The notes under the pieces are model-generated. The model did not search any database and was not told the DNA's origin. It saw nothing but the letters and a program-made list of their open reading frames with translations. 64,000 bases of DNA, taken from Acidiferrobacterales bacterium (GTDB lineage Bacteria > Pseudomonadota > Gammaproteobacteria > Arenicellales > JAJDZL01). Shown here piece after piece: positions 8,339 through 18,064 of the stretch (position 1 is its first letter; each line of letters opens with the position of its first letter). The DNA lies in assembly GCA_028820695.1 (NCBI GenBank), contig JAPPIB010000050.1, positions 57,560-121,559 on the forward strand, in the 5' to 3' direction. The position numbers and the translations under genes were made by a program.

Positions 8339-9856
8339 CTATTGGGTATTGAACGCTGATTGATATCGAAGCCGCAGGCGCTTCTTTTCGACCTTGCCCA
8401 TTGCGTTTCTGGGAAGTTCATCAACAAACTCGATTGTTTTCGGGATCTTGAATGAAGAGAGCCGGTCCCTGATCGCCGCGACAATGTCATCGGCGGTGAT
8501 GACGGCGTTCATCTCTTTCACCACAGTCGCAAAAACCGCCTCACCCAGATCCGGATGCGGAACTGCGAACACGGCTGAATCCACAACGCCGGCAATCCGG
8601 TTCAGTTGCATTTCCACTTCTTTAGGATAGATGTTGAAACCTGCTGAAATGATCAGATCACTTTCCCTGCCGACAATCGACAGGTAACCATTTTCGTCAA
8701 TCGTGCCGAGGTCGCCTGTAACGAAGTACCCGTCCTCTCGAAAAACCCGTTCAGTCGCGGCTGGATTGCGCCAGTAACCACGGAACACATTCGGCCCGCT
8801 GACTTCCACCATGCCGACTTCACCGTGATCGAGCGGCTCGCCCGAGTCATCGCAGATTCGCAACCTGACACCCGGAAGCGCCAGACCCACAGTACCGATC
8901 CGCCGTTCACCCAGTATCGGATTGGACGAAATCATCTGGCCTTCTGACATTCCATACCTCTCAATGATCCGGTGACCGGTTCGTCGTTCGAATTCGTGTG
9001 CGGTCTCCGGCAACAACGGCGCGGACCCAGAAACAAAGATACGGATGTCCTGACACAGCTCCCCCGTCAGCCTGTCATCCGAGAGCAGACGCCCATAGAC
9101 TGTGGGTACCGCCATCAGAACCGAGGCGCAGGGAATCAACCTCATGGTTTCGTTGACAGAGAATCTGTTCCGAAACAATATTTTCGAGCCACCCATAATT
9201 GGACAGTGAAGTGCAGGGCACAGTCCGTGGACGTGAAACACAGGCAACACATGCAAAAGGACATCCTGTGCAGTCCAGTGCCAGAACTCCATGAGTGCCA
9301 GAAGGTTGGATTGAAGATTTCGGTGCGTGACCATGGCACCTTTCGGCCTGCCGGTCGTGCCGGAGGTGTAAATCAGCAAGGCTGCATCATCGCCCGAACG
9401 TTCCGCAACTGCGAATTCATCGGATTGATCCAACACCTGATCCCACAAGGAACCACTGCCATCCACATCCAGCGTTTCAACGTGTTGTATGTCGAACCGC
9501 TTGGCGAGCAGCCGAACGTTGTCGGCGATTCCGGGTCGGCAGACGACAAGAGATGGTTGTGCATCGTCAAAGAAATGTTCAAGTTCGTGCAGGGTGTATG
9601 CAGTGTTCAGCGGATGGAATATCAGTCCTGATCTCAGACACGCTAGATATAAAATAACCACCTGTGCTGACTTTTCCACTTGTACGGTTACCCGGTCCCC
9701 GGATTTCAGACCCAATGCCGCCAGTCGGTTGGCAACTCGGGCGCAAGTCCGATCAGCTTCGCCATACGTGATCGATGGTTGATCTTCCAACTCAAGAAAG
9801 ATGCGATCGGCTGATGCCCGGATCTGTTCGTGAAGCGTGGAGAAGAAGTTGGACAT
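8339..9856 (-). CDS. matB: Malonyl-CoA synthetase-like acyl-CoA ligase
   Basis: A 505 aa member of the ANL adenylating enzymes. The P-loop LIYTSGTTGRPKGAM, the A5 region RYGMSEG, YFVTGDLG and the C-terminal PRNAMGKVEKKRLR are all present. Overall length and the NAMGKV ending resemble MatB, which makes malonyl-CoA from malonate, ATP and CoA; another short-chain dicarboxylate or acyl substrate is possible. I use the ATG at 9856 because the preceding 31 codons (to 9949) are unlike the family and the protein then begins at its usual N-terminus. It diverges from the purine operon and converges on the DECR-like gene. Confidence 0.85.
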   Translation of the reverse strand: MSNFFSTLHEQIRASADRIFLELEDQPSITYGEADRTCARVANRLAALGLKSGDRVTVQVEKSAQVVILYLACLRSGLIFHPLNTAYTLHELEHFFDDAQPSLVVCRPGIADNVRLLAKRFDIQHVETLDVDGSGSLWDQVLDQSDEFAVAERSGDDAALLIYTSGTTGRPKGAMVTHRNLQSNLLALMEFWHWTAQDVLLHVLPVFHVHGLCPALHCPIMGGSKILFRNRFSVNETMRLIPCASVLMAVPTVYGRLLSDDRLTGELCQDIRIFVSGSAPLLPETAHEFERRTGHRIIERYGMSEGQMISSNPILGERRIGTVGLALPGVRLRICDDSGEPLDHGEVGMVEVSGPNVFRGYWRNPAATERVFREDGYFVTGDLGTIDENGYLSIVGRESDLIISAGFNIYPKEVEMQLNRIAGVVDSAVFAVPHPDLGEAVFATVVKEMNAVITADDIVAAIRDRLSSFKIPKTIEFVDELPRNAMGKVEKKRLRLRYQSAFNTQ

Positions 9857-10059
9857 GATGATGTTAAGATATTGAAGGTAGTTGGATTTGATGAACTGCC
9901 GGCCGGGCAGTCGGTATGGGTATCGTCCGCGGCGGTGTGTTGAACGCATTCATTGTATTGAATAATCCGTGACTTTCAACCGGCAATGGAACCGCACCCG
10001 ACAATGCCGAACGACATTGGCGGCTGATCGCCGTTTGATCTGAACTGGAAACGAGGGTG

Positions 10060-11268
10060 ATGACAGGAAATTTTTTCGCAGAATGGATTGAACTGGCCCT
10101 GCGCTGGACCCATCTGACAGTTGGAATCGCGTGGATCGGCGCGTCCTTCTATTTCAACTGGCTCGAGAATCGTCTTGAGCGAGATCGTGCCGAAGCCGCC
10201 GGGATCGAAGGTGATCTATGGGCGATCCACGGTGGCGGGTTCTATCACGTCCAGAAATACGCAGTGGCACCTGAGCATCTGCCGCCTCAACTTCACTGGT
10301 TCAAGTGGGAGGCATACTTCACCTGGTTTACCGGTCTCGCGTTATTGGCATGGATCTTTTATCTGGATGCAAGCCTGTTCCTGCTGGATCCGACCTTGAA
10401 TGACCTATCGCCGATACAGGGGACTGTGATCGGAGTGCTGACCCTGGTGGGATCGTGGGTGGTCTACGACGGCATGTGTCGATCGTTTCTTCGAGACCGA
10501 CCGCGATGGCTTGGCGCACTGATATTCATTTGGTTTGCCGTGCTTGCGTTTGTACTGTGCCAGTTGTTCAGTGGCCGCGGGGCCTATATTCACGTCGGGG
10601 CGGCGATTGGCACCGTGATGGTGCTGAACGTCATGGTCGTGATCATTCCATCGCAGAAGTCACTGGTCAATGCCATGAAAACCGCTGCCGAGCGGGACGC
10701 CGCGCTTGGACAGGCCGCGTTGACTCGATCAAGACACAACAATTACCTGACTCTCCCCGTACTGTTCATGATGATTGCGAGTCACTACCCGTCCACGTTC
10801 GGCAGCTCGTGGAATTGGCTCATACTGATCGCACTGGGCGTTGTCGGAATACTGATCCGTCACTTTTTCAACATACGGCATCTCGCCGGGATGAAGTGGT
10901 GGCTGCCGGCCAGCGCCTGCGCGCTGTTCATCCTGATTGCGGCGCTCTCAATTCCCAAGTCGATGCAAAACCCGAATGAGTTAAAATCTGTGACCATGGA
11001 CACCATACGCGGAATCATTCATGAGCGTTGTACGGTCTGTCACTCTGCCACGCCGGTGCAACCTGGATTCGCCGCTGCGCCCGGGGGTGTTGTCTTGGAT
11101 TCGGACAGTCAGATTGAGACCATGGCAGCGCGCATTTACTCTTCCGCCGTTGCCACCCGCTCCATGCCGATCGGCAACGTATCGGCAATATCCGAAGAGG
11201 AGCGTCAGATGATCGCTGCCTGGTATACACAGACGATTCGATCAGGGCAATCACAACCGAGTCAATAG
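10060..11268 (+). CDS. puuD: Membrane urate oxidase with C-terminal cytochrome c
   Basis: Matches the PuuD family: an N-terminal multi-helix membrane domain (about residues 1-310, with WTHLTVGIAWIGASFYFNW and several further helices) fused to a c-type cytochrome domain with one haem site, CTVCH at residues 324-328. PuuD oxidises urate to 5-hydroxyisourate and passes electrons to the respiratory chain instead of making peroxide. A GTG directly precedes the ATG at 10060; GAGG just upstream can serve either. It is the first gene of the operon puuD-uraH-xdhABC, 17 bases ahead of uraH, whose product consumes the hydroxyisourate. Confidence 0.93.
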   Translation: MTGNFFAEWIELALRWTHLTVGIAWIGASFYFNWLENRLERDRAEAAGIEGDLWAIHGGGFYHVQKYAVAPEHLPPQLHWFKWEAYFTWFTGLALLAWIFYLDASLFLLDPTLNDLSPIQGTVIGVLTLVGSWVVYDGMCRSFLRDRPRWLGALIFIWFAVLAFVLCQLFSGRGAYIHVGAAIGTVMVLNVMVVIIPSQKSLVNAMKTAAERDAALGQAALTRSRHNNYLTLPVLFMMIASHYPSTFGSSWNWLILIALGVVGILIRHFFNIRHLAGMKWWLPASACALFILIAALSIPKSMQNPNELKSVTMDTIRGIIHERCTVCHSATPVQPGFAAAPGGVVLDSDSQIETMAARIYSSAVATRSMPIGNVSAISEEERQMIAAWYTQTIRSGQSQPSQ

Positions 11269-11285
11269 TCGGAGATGCAAACCGG

Positions 11286-11639
11286 ATGGGAAAACTGACA
11301 ACACACGTTTTAGACCTGGTGCGTGGAACGCCGGGAAAGGGAATTCGTATTGATCTTTATCGCGTCGACGGTGAGACAAGGGAGCACCTCGCATCCCGGG
11401 TCACCAACGACGACGGACGGGTGGACTCGCCCTTGCTGGAAGCCGGAGCGCTGACTGCAGGAACCTACGAAAGTGTATTTCAGGCTGGGGAATATCTGCG
11501 GGCAAAACAACCGGACTACCAGAATCGGGAATTTCTGGATGAGATTGTGATTCGATTCTGTGTCGCCGATGCGAATCAGCACTACCACGTTCCATTGTTG
11601 CTGTCCAACTTCGGATATTCAACCTATCGGGGCAGCTGA
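11286..11639 (+). CDS. uraH: 5-hydroxyisourate hydrolase (transthyretin-like)
   Basis: A 117 aa enzyme that hydrolyses 5-hydroxyisourate to OHCU, directly after urate oxidase in the pathway. Family marks are the N-terminal THVLDLVRGTPG, the internal RVTNDDGR and HYHVPLLLSNFGY, and the C-terminal tetrapeptide YRGS, which distinguishes the hydrolase from vertebrate transthyretin. Its stop overlaps the xdhA start (TGATG at 11637-11641). No OHCU decarboxylase (UraD) follows in the window. Confidence 0.96.
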   Translation: MGKLTTHVLDLVRGTPGKGIRIDLYRVDGETREHLASRVTNDDGRVDSPLLEAGALTAGTYESVFQAGEYLRAKQPDYQNREFLDEIVIRFCVADANQHYHVPLLLSNFGYSTYRGS

Positions 11640-13099
11640 TGCAGTCAGTCAACTCGATTCGGTTTCTTCTCGGAGACCAGCCCCGGACATTGTCCGATCC
11701 TCCGCCGACCATGACCGTATTGGATTTTCTGCGCAAGACAGAAAATATGACGGGTACCAAGGAAGGTTGCGCAGAAGGCGACTGTGGTGCCTGTACCGTG
11801 GTCGTGGGTCGGGTACAGAACGGCCGGATGCACTATCGTGCGGTCAATTCATGCATCATGTTCGTGCCATTCCTTAACGGACAGCAGCTGATCACCGTTG
11901 AGCATCTGAAAACAGCCGACGGACAGTTGCATGCGGTTCAGCGGGCGATGGTCGAGGAGCATGGCTCGCAGTGCGGTTTCTGTACGCCCGGGTTCATCAT
12001 GTCGATGTTTGCCATGTATCACAATCGGTGCCCGACCGACAGGCAATCGATTGACAACGCACTTGCGGGAAACCTTTGCCGGTGTACCGGATACGCTCCG
12101 ATCGTCCGGGCTTGCCGCAAAGCCCTGAAGTCGGTGACTGACGATCAATTCGATCAGTGCGAGCGCGAGACTGTCGGCAGAATTTCGAAACTCGATGCCG
12201 GCGCACCTGTCGAAGTCAGGGCCAATGGCCAGAAGTACTTCGCGCCCACCACGACCGACGAATTGGCGCAAATCCTCAAACTTCATCCAGAAAGTCGCAT
12301 GGTGGCTGGCGCGACCGATGTGGGTCTTTGGGTCACCAAGCAGAGGCAACACCTTGAAACTGTGGTCTACACCGGTGCAGTTGAGTCGCTGACCCGAATC
12401 GACATCGATGACGGTTACATACGTATTGGCGCGGCGGTGACGATCGCTGACGCGATGGCTGTGCTTGCCGAGCGCTACAACAGCCTTGATGAGCTTTTTG
12501 TTCGCTATGGATCCGAACAGATTCGCAATCTTGCCACACTGGGAGGCAACGTTGCCAATGGCTCACCGATCGGTGACAGTTTGCCGGCATTGGTGGCGTT
12601 GGATGCACGTTTGCTCATTTCCTCGAAACAGGAATCCCGAACGGTTGCCGCCGAAAACTTTTTCATCGACTACGGCAGACAGGATCTTGCACCAGGTGAG
12701 TATCTCGAACGAATTGATGTGCCGTTGCCGCGGGAGCATCAGACTTTTCGCATCTTCAAGATCTCAAAACGCTTCCATCAGGACATTTCTGCGGTCTGCG
12801 GTGCGTTCTCGGTGACCATGCGGGATAAGCAGGTGCAGACCGCCAGGGTCTGTTATGGGGGCATGGCGGCGACGCCGTTGAGAGCCGCCAACTGCGAGCA
12901 AGCACTGGTCGGAAATGTACTGGACGCGGCGGGTGTCGCACAGGCTCGCGAGGCACTTGATCTGGATTTCAGTCCGATTACCGATTTCAGGGGAAGTTCC
13001 CGCTACCGAACGACTGTCGCGACCGCCTTGCTGGAACGATTCGCTGATGAGTTGCGAAGTGGTGAGCCGATCAGCGTGTGGCAGGTGCAGCATGCTTGA
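11639..13099 (+). CDS. xdhA: Xanthine dehydrogenase small subunit (FeS/FAD)
   Basis: A 486 aa subunit that carries electrons from the molybdenum site to NAD+. The N-terminus holds a plant-type [2Fe-2S] cluster (CAEGDCGAC from residue 44), then the second cluster domain with QCGFCTPGF and LCRCTGY. After a linker (about 165-190) comes the FAD-binding domain with TLGGNVANGSPIGDSLP and a CoxM-like C-terminal domain. FeS and FAD modules in one chain is the usual proteobacterial XdhA layout. The gene overlaps xdhB by 8 bases, suggesting translational coupling. Confidence 0.95.
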   Translation: MQSVNSIRFLLGDQPRTLSDPPPTMTVLDFLRKTENMTGTKEGCAEGDCGACTVVVGRVQNGRMHYRAVNSCIMFVPFLNGQQLITVEHLKTADGQLHAVQRAMVEEHGSQCGFCTPGFIMSMFAMYHNRCPTDRQSIDNALAGNLCRCTGYAPIVRACRKALKSVTDDQFDQCERETVGRISKLDAGAPVEVRANGQKYFAPTTTDELAQILKLHPESRMVAGATDVGLWVTKQRQHLETVVYTGAVESLTRIDIDDGYIRIGAAVTIADAMAVLAERYNSLDELFVRYGSEQIRNLATLGGNVANGSPIGDSLPALVALDARLLISSKQESRTVAAENFFIDYGRQDLAPGEYLERIDVPLPREHQTFRIFKISKRFHQDISAVCGAFSVTMRDKQVQTARVCYGGMAATPLRAANCEQALVGNVLDAAGVAQAREALDLDFSPITDFRGSSRYRTTVATALLERFADELRSGEPISVWQVQHA

Positions 13100-15419
13100 T
13101 TATGTTCCGGACAAGAATCTGACACGAACTGTCCGCCACCCGGTGGCACACGACAGTGCGGTTCGTCATGTGACCGGCGAGGCCTGTTACGTTGACGATG
13201 TGCCAGAACCGCGCGATCTGCTTCATGTCTGGGCAGCGTTGAGCCCACATGCCAGTGCGCGCATCATTTCCGCCGATCTTCGAGCTGTCTCACAGTCGCC
13301 CGGTGTGGTCGGGGTGTTTGATGCGGAATCGATTCCGGGCGTCAATGAATGCAGTCCCACCGTCGGCGGCGATCCTGTTTTCGCACAATCGCGTGTTGAC
13401 TTCGCAGGTCAGGTCCTGTTTGCGGTAGCTGCGCAGTCCGAACAGCAGGCGCGGGACGCGTGCCGACAGGCGCATTTCGAATATGAACTTGAAGAACCTG
13501 TGCTGACTGTCAAGCAGGCACTTGACCGGGAGAGTTACGTGTTGCCAGCCTCGACCATCCAAAAAGGTGATCCGCAGACTGCGATCGACGGCGCGGCCAA
13601 CCGGATCAGCGGGCTATTCGAATGCGGAGGGCAGGATCATTTCTATCTTGAGGGACAGGCCGCGATGGCGATTCCGCGCGAGGGAGGAGATTTTCTGATT
13701 CATTCTTCGACCCAGCATCCGTCTGAGGTCCAGCATCTGGTTGCAAAGGTCCTGGACATACCGTTCAATGCTGTTCAGGTGGAGGTCCGTCGCATGGGCG
13801 GCGCATTCGGCGGCAAGGAGTCACAGGCTGCGCAGTGGGCCTGTATCGCAGCGATTGTAGCCAAGTCGACGGGCAGACCCGCGAAAATGAGGTTGGATCG
13901 CGACACTGACATGCTGGCAACCGGCAAGCGGCACGATTTCAGATACGAGTACGAAGTGGGATTTGATGAGAAGGGACGCATTCAGGGTCTCAAGGTTGAC
14001 ATGGCATCGAGATGCGGTTACTCGGCAGATCTGTCAGGCCCCATCAACGACCGCGCACTGCTGCACCTCGACAATGCCTACTACCTGGATAATGTCATAG
14101 CGACAACCCGTCTTTGCCGGACCAATACAGTATCGAATACGGCTTTCAGGGGGTTTGGCGGGCCGCAGGGGATGCTGTGTATCGAACGGATCATCGATGA
14201 GATTGCCTGCCATCTGAACAAGGATCCGTTGCAGGTACGACGATTGAATTTCTACCGCAGACGGACCCGAAACATCACACCGTACGGAATGCGGATGACC
14301 GGTTTCGAAATACGGTCATTGGTGTCTGAGTTGGTTGAGGATTCGAATTATCACGCCCGCCGAATCGCCATTCGACGGGCCAACCGCGCCGGCGCGAGAA
14401 TCTGTCACGGAATTGCGCTGACGCCGGTCAAGTTTGGGATATCGTTCACCGCGACACACTTCAACCAGGCGCATGCACTGGTTCACGTATATACCGATGG
14501 AAGCATTCATCTGAATCATGGCGGGACTGAAATGGGACAGGGACTGTTCATCAAGGTCGCCCAGGTGGTGGCCGAGGAGTTCAGTGTTCCCCTGAGTACA
14601 GTGAAAATAGCCGAAACCAATACTTCGAGGGTACCGAATACGTCCGCCACTGCGGCTTCATCCGGTTCGGACGTCAATGGAAAGGCGGCGCAGGATGCCG
14701 CCCGGAAAATAAAAGATCGCCTGTGTGAGGTTGCCGCAAGGCTATGGAACACCAAGCCTGCTGCTGTACAGTTCACACGCGGGCAGGTGGTGGCCGGCCG
14801 AGACTCCGCTTCGTTCGCTGAAGTCGTCCGGCTGGCGCACGCGTCCCGGGTGCCGCTTTCAGCGACCGGACACTACAGGACGCCGAAGATCAACTGGGAC
14901 CGGACCAAGATGCAGGGGCGGCCATTTTTTTACTTCGGAACCGGAGCGGCGGTCAGCGAGGTTGCGGTGGACCGGCTGACAGGTGAGTATCGATTGAGTC
15001 GGGTCGACATCCTGCACGACGTAGGCCAGTCGCTGAATCCTGCCGTGGACCTGGGACAGATTGAAGGTGGATTCGTGCAGGGTGCCGGCTGGCTGACCAG
15101 TGAGGAGTTGTGGTGGGACGACAGCGGCAATCTCAAGACTCATGCACCTTCGACCTATAAGATTCCGACCGCCGGAGACGTTCCCGAGCAGTTCAATGTT
15201 CGAATTTGGACGCGTGGTCGAAACCAAGAGAATACAATCTATCGTTCAAAAGCTGTGGGTGAACCGCCGTTGATGCTTGCGATCTCAGTTTACAGTGCGA
15301 TCTGTGATGCGATTTCAAGTCTTTCCGGATATAAGGTTTGGCCGCATCTGGATGCGCCTGCCACACCCGAGCGGGTGATCGAGGCGATAAGCAATATTCA
15401 GGCTGGTAGGAGTGGATAA
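13092..15419 (+). CDS. xdhB: Xanthine dehydrogenase molybdenum subunit
   Basis: A 775 aa catalytic subunit that hydroxylates hypoxanthine and xanthine to urate. MRRMGGAFGGKE-type and FRGFGGPQG motifs bind the molybdopterin cofactor. The purine-specific residues known from bovine XDH are present: Glu in HGGTEMGQG and Arg in AFRGFGG, plus the catalytic Glu in VGEPPLML. This makes a true xanthine dehydrogenase much more likely than a CO or aldehyde enzyme. The start at 13092 overlaps xdhA by 8 bases; the frame stays open upstream without family similarity. Confidence 0.95.
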   Translation: MLDYVPDKNLTRTVRHPVAHDSAVRHVTGEACYVDDVPEPRDLLHVWAALSPHASARIISADLRAVSQSPGVVGVFDAESIPGVNECSPTVGGDPVFAQSRVDFAGQVLFAVAAQSEQQARDACRQAHFEYELEEPVLTVKQALDRESYVLPASTIQKGDPQTAIDGAANRISGLFECGGQDHFYLEGQAAMAIPREGGDFLIHSSTQHPSEVQHLVAKVLDIPFNAVQVEVRRMGGAFGGKESQAAQWACIAAIVAKSTGRPAKMRLDRDTDMLATGKRHDFRYEYEVGFDEKGRIQGLKVDMASRCGYSADLSGPINDRALLHLDNAYYLDNVIATTRLCRTNTVSNTAFRGFGGPQGMLCIERIIDEIACHLNKDPLQVRRLNFYRRRTRNITPYGMRMTGFEIRSLVSELVEDSNYHARRIAIRRANRAGARICHGIALTPVKFGISFTATHFNQAHALVHVYTDGSIHLNHGGTEMGQGLFIKVAQVVAEEFSVPLSTVKIAETNTSRVPNTSATAASSGSDVNGKAAQDAARKIKDRLCEVAARLWNTKPAAVQFTRGQVVAGRDSASFAEVVRLAHASRVPLSATGHYRTPKINWDRTKMQGRPFFYFGTGAAVSEVAVDRLTGEYRLSRVDILHDVGQSLNPAVDLGQIEGGFVQGAGWLTSEELWWDDSGNLKTHAPSTYKIPTAGDVPEQFNVRIWTRGRNQENTIYRSKAVGEPPLMLAISVYSAICDAISSLSGYKVWPHLDAPATPERVIEAISNIQAGRSG

Positions 15420-16483
15420 TGAGTTGGACGCGCGAATTTGTTTCGCTTGCGCAGCGCACAGAGCCATTTGTTGCTGTCACTGTAATTGAGGTGATTGGCT
15501 CCGCCCCGCGTGAGATTGGCGCGCGGATGCTGGTGACCGACTCCGGCGAATACGAGAGTATCGGCGGTGGCAATCTTGAATACAACGCGATCCGCAGGGC
15601 GCGGGAAATCCTTCAGTGCACTTCCGATTCCCTGCGCGAAACGAAAATGTTCGGTTTGGGTGTTGAGATGCATCAGTGCTGTGGTGGTGCCGTGCGCTTG
15701 CTGTTCGAAAAGCCATCACCTGAAGAAGTCGCAAGTTGCGCGCGTGAATTTGAAAGCCAGAACAGCCGGACGATCAAGTATCTCGTAACTCCGCTTCATG
15801 ACGAAACCCCATCCATCGTTCTGAATAACAAGTCCGACTACGATCAGGTACCTGAACTTTTTGGACATGCGACAGACAGTCTCCTTCGGGCAGCGGTTCC
15901 AAACGCGTGTGTGGTGGGTGACGGCATCTCCGAATGGCTGGTGACCCGATTGGATGATCTGCCGACAAATGTGGTAGTTTTTGGAGCCGGGCACGTCGGC
16001 AAGGCACTGATCAGGTTGCTTGGCGATCTGCCGTTTCGGATCGAGTGGGTGGACCAACGGTCCGATATGTTTCCGCTAACGGTTCCGGATAATGTTGCAG
16101 TAATTGATCAGGTTGACCTCAAGGAAATCTTGATGAACCAGGAGCCCGGGACGTTCTACGCTGTGATGACACACAGTCACGGACTTGATTACGAAATCTG
16201 TCTTGAAATCTTGAAACAGCGGGATTTTGGATGGCTGGGACTGATTGGGTCCAGTACCAAGCGCAGAAGATTTGACAAGAGATTTGTTGCCGACGGCATC
16301 GACCCCTTTACGCTCAGACGCCTCGAATGCCCCATCGGTGTTGCAGCCATCAAGGGCAAGCATCCGGCTGTCATTGCGATGTCAACAGCCGCCAAATTAC
16401 TTGAGGAGCGTCAGCGCGTTCTGGATGTGGAGTTTTCCGATCGGACCGCCTCGCCCCGAAATCTGGATTCCACAGCATCCTGA
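15419..16483 (+). CDS. xdhC: XdhC molybdenum cofactor insertion factor
   Basis: A 354 aa XdhC-family chaperone that binds molybdenum cofactor, promotes its sulfuration and delivers it to XdhB. It has the complete two-domain layout: an N-terminal XdhC_CoxI domain (GSAPREIGARM and GGGNLEYNA, about residues 20-60) and a C-terminal Rossmann domain beginning VVVFGAGHVGKAL (about 184-196). Its start overlaps the xdhB stop by one base. It differs from the split XdhC proteins at 31-32 kb, so each hydroxylase in the window has its own factor. Confidence 0.93.
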   Translation: MSWTREFVSLAQRTEPFVAVTVIEVIGSAPREIGARMLVTDSGEYESIGGGNLEYNAIRRAREILQCTSDSLRETKMFGLGVEMHQCCGGAVRLLFEKPSPEEVASCAREFESQNSRTIKYLVTPLHDETPSIVLNNKSDYDQVPELFGHATDSLLRAAVPNACVVGDGISEWLVTRLDDLPTNVVVFGAGHVGKALIRLLGDLPFRIEWVDQRSDMFPLTVPDNVAVIDQVDLKEILMNQEPGTFYAVMTHSHGLDYEICLEILKQRDFGWLGLIGSSTKRRRFDKRFVADGIDPFTLRRLECPIGVAAIKGKHPAVIAMSTAAKLLEERQRVLDVEFSDRTASPRNLDSTAS

Positions 16484-16525
16484 ATCCACTCCCGCCCCCA
16501 GCTTATTCCGAACAAGTCCGTAATC

Positions 16526-18064
16526 ATGTCCACAGACACTCCGCTCTTAGCATTGAAAGGCATAACCAAGGCCTTTCCCGGCGTGGTTGCGAACGATTCG
16601 GTCGACTTTGAGATTGCCGAGGGTGAAATCCACGCACTGCTCGGCGAGAACGGGGCGGGCAAGAGCACCCTGGTCAAGATCATTTACGGGTACTACTCCG
16701 CAGATGCCGGTACGATGAACTGGCAGGGTGAGCCGGTGAAGGTTTCCAGTCCTGCGCATGCGCGTCAGATGGGGATCGGCATGGTATTTCAGCATTTTTC
16801 GCTGTTTGAGGCAATGTCAGTCCGCGAGAATATCGAACTGGCGGTTTCATCGGGAAAGAAAGGGTTGGAGCTTGCGGATGAGATTCGCACTGTTTCAGAT
16901 ACGTACGGACTGGGATTGGACCCGGAACGCGATGTGTTTTCGTTATCGGTCGGGGAACGTCAGCGCGTTGAGATTGTGCGCTGTCTGCTGCAGTCGCCAA
17001 AACTTCTTATCATGGATGAGCCGACATCAGTTCTGACTCCGCAGGAATCCGACAAGCTGTTTGCGGTCTTGAGAAAGTTGGCCGATCAGGGCTGCGCGGT
17101 CCTCTATATCAGCCATAAGCTGGAGGAGATCCGCGTCTTGTGTCACCACGCAACCATACTTCGTCATGGCAAGGTGGTGACAGAGTGCGATCCGACCAAG
17201 GTCGATACCCAGCAACTTGCCGAGATGATGATCGGTAAGTCACTGAAAGCCCCGACCTCGCAGCCGAAGGAGCCCGGTAAAGTGGTGTTTTCAGTTCGAA
17301 ACCTTTCCCGTACGGCAGAGAGTGAACGCAATATTTCGCTGAAAGACATTGATTTCGAAGTCCGTGCCGGTGAAATTTTCGGCATCGCGGGTGTGGCTGG
17401 CAACGGACAGACAGAACTCATGGGTATGTTGTCCGGTGAAGTATTGGCGGATCTGGACTCGTCAGTGTGCATCAACAGCGTAGACTGTGGACGATACGGT
17501 GTCCGGGCCAGACGGGAACTGGGAATGGCGAGCGTTCCGGAGGAACGGCTGGGGCACGGTGTTGTCGGCAACATGTCGCTGACTGAGAACGTCTTTCTCA
17601 GCGGACACAAGAAATACGATCTCAGCAAGAATCTGTTGATGCATTTCTCTAATGCGCGTCGCTTTTCACAGAAAATATGTGATGATTTTGATGTCAGACA
17701 TGCGGGCATTCATGTCGATGCGAGCAGCCTGTCTGGCGGCAATCTGCAAAAGTTTCTCATGGGCCGGGAAATTCTCCAGCATCCGGCTGTCATGATCGCA
17801 TCGCAACCCACCTGGGGCATTGATGCAGGATCACAGGCGGCCATACACCAATCCCTTATCGATCTGGCGCAAGACGGAGCTGCGGTTGTTGTGATCTCGC
17901 AGGATCTCGATGAGCTGATGGGCCTGTGTGATCGGATATCGGTCATGTTTGCAGGCCAGCTGTCCGAATCTCACCCGGTTGCCGGCCTGACTGCACAGAA
18001 AATCGGATTGCTCATGGGCGGGGCTCAGGTCGAAGCTGACCAGGATGCGGCAAATGCCCATTAG
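16526..18064 (+). CDS. BMP-type ABC importer, tandem ATPase
   Basis: A 512 aa protein with two ABC domains, as in sugar and nucleoside importers of the YufO/NupO type. The first domain has LLGENGAGKSTL, the Q-loop FQHFSLFEAM, LSVGERQR and LLIMDEPTS. The second has the degenerate Walker A GVAGNGQTE and LSGGNLQK, and lacks a normal Walker B Glu (VMIASQPT), which is common in these tandem ATPases. It lies 42 bases after xdhC, and two permeases follow. With the upstream operon this suggests uptake of a purine base or nucleoside; the substrate is inferred from context only. Confidence 0.9.
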   Translation: MSTDTPLLALKGITKAFPGVVANDSVDFEIAEGEIHALLGENGAGKSTLVKIIYGYYSADAGTMNWQGEPVKVSSPAHARQMGIGMVFQHFSLFEAMSVRENIELAVSSGKKGLELADEIRTVSDTYGLGLDPERDVFSLSVGERQRVEIVRCLLQSPKLLIMDEPTSVLTPQESDKLFAVLRKLADQGCAVLYISHKLEEIRVLCHHATILRHGKVVTECDPTKVDTQQLAEMMIGKSLKAPTSQPKEPGKVVFSVRNLSRTAESERNISLKDIDFEVRAGEIFGIAGVAGNGQTELMGMLSGEVLADLDSSVCINSVDCGRYGVRARRELGMASVPEERLGHGVVGNMSLTENVFLSGHKKYDLSKNLLMHFSNARRFSQKICDDFDVRHAGIHVDASSLSGGNLQKFLMGREILQHPAVMIASQPTWGIDAGSQAAIHQSLIDLAQDGAAVVVISQDLDELMGLCDRISVMFAGQLSESHPVAGLTAQKIGLLMGGAQVEADQDAANAH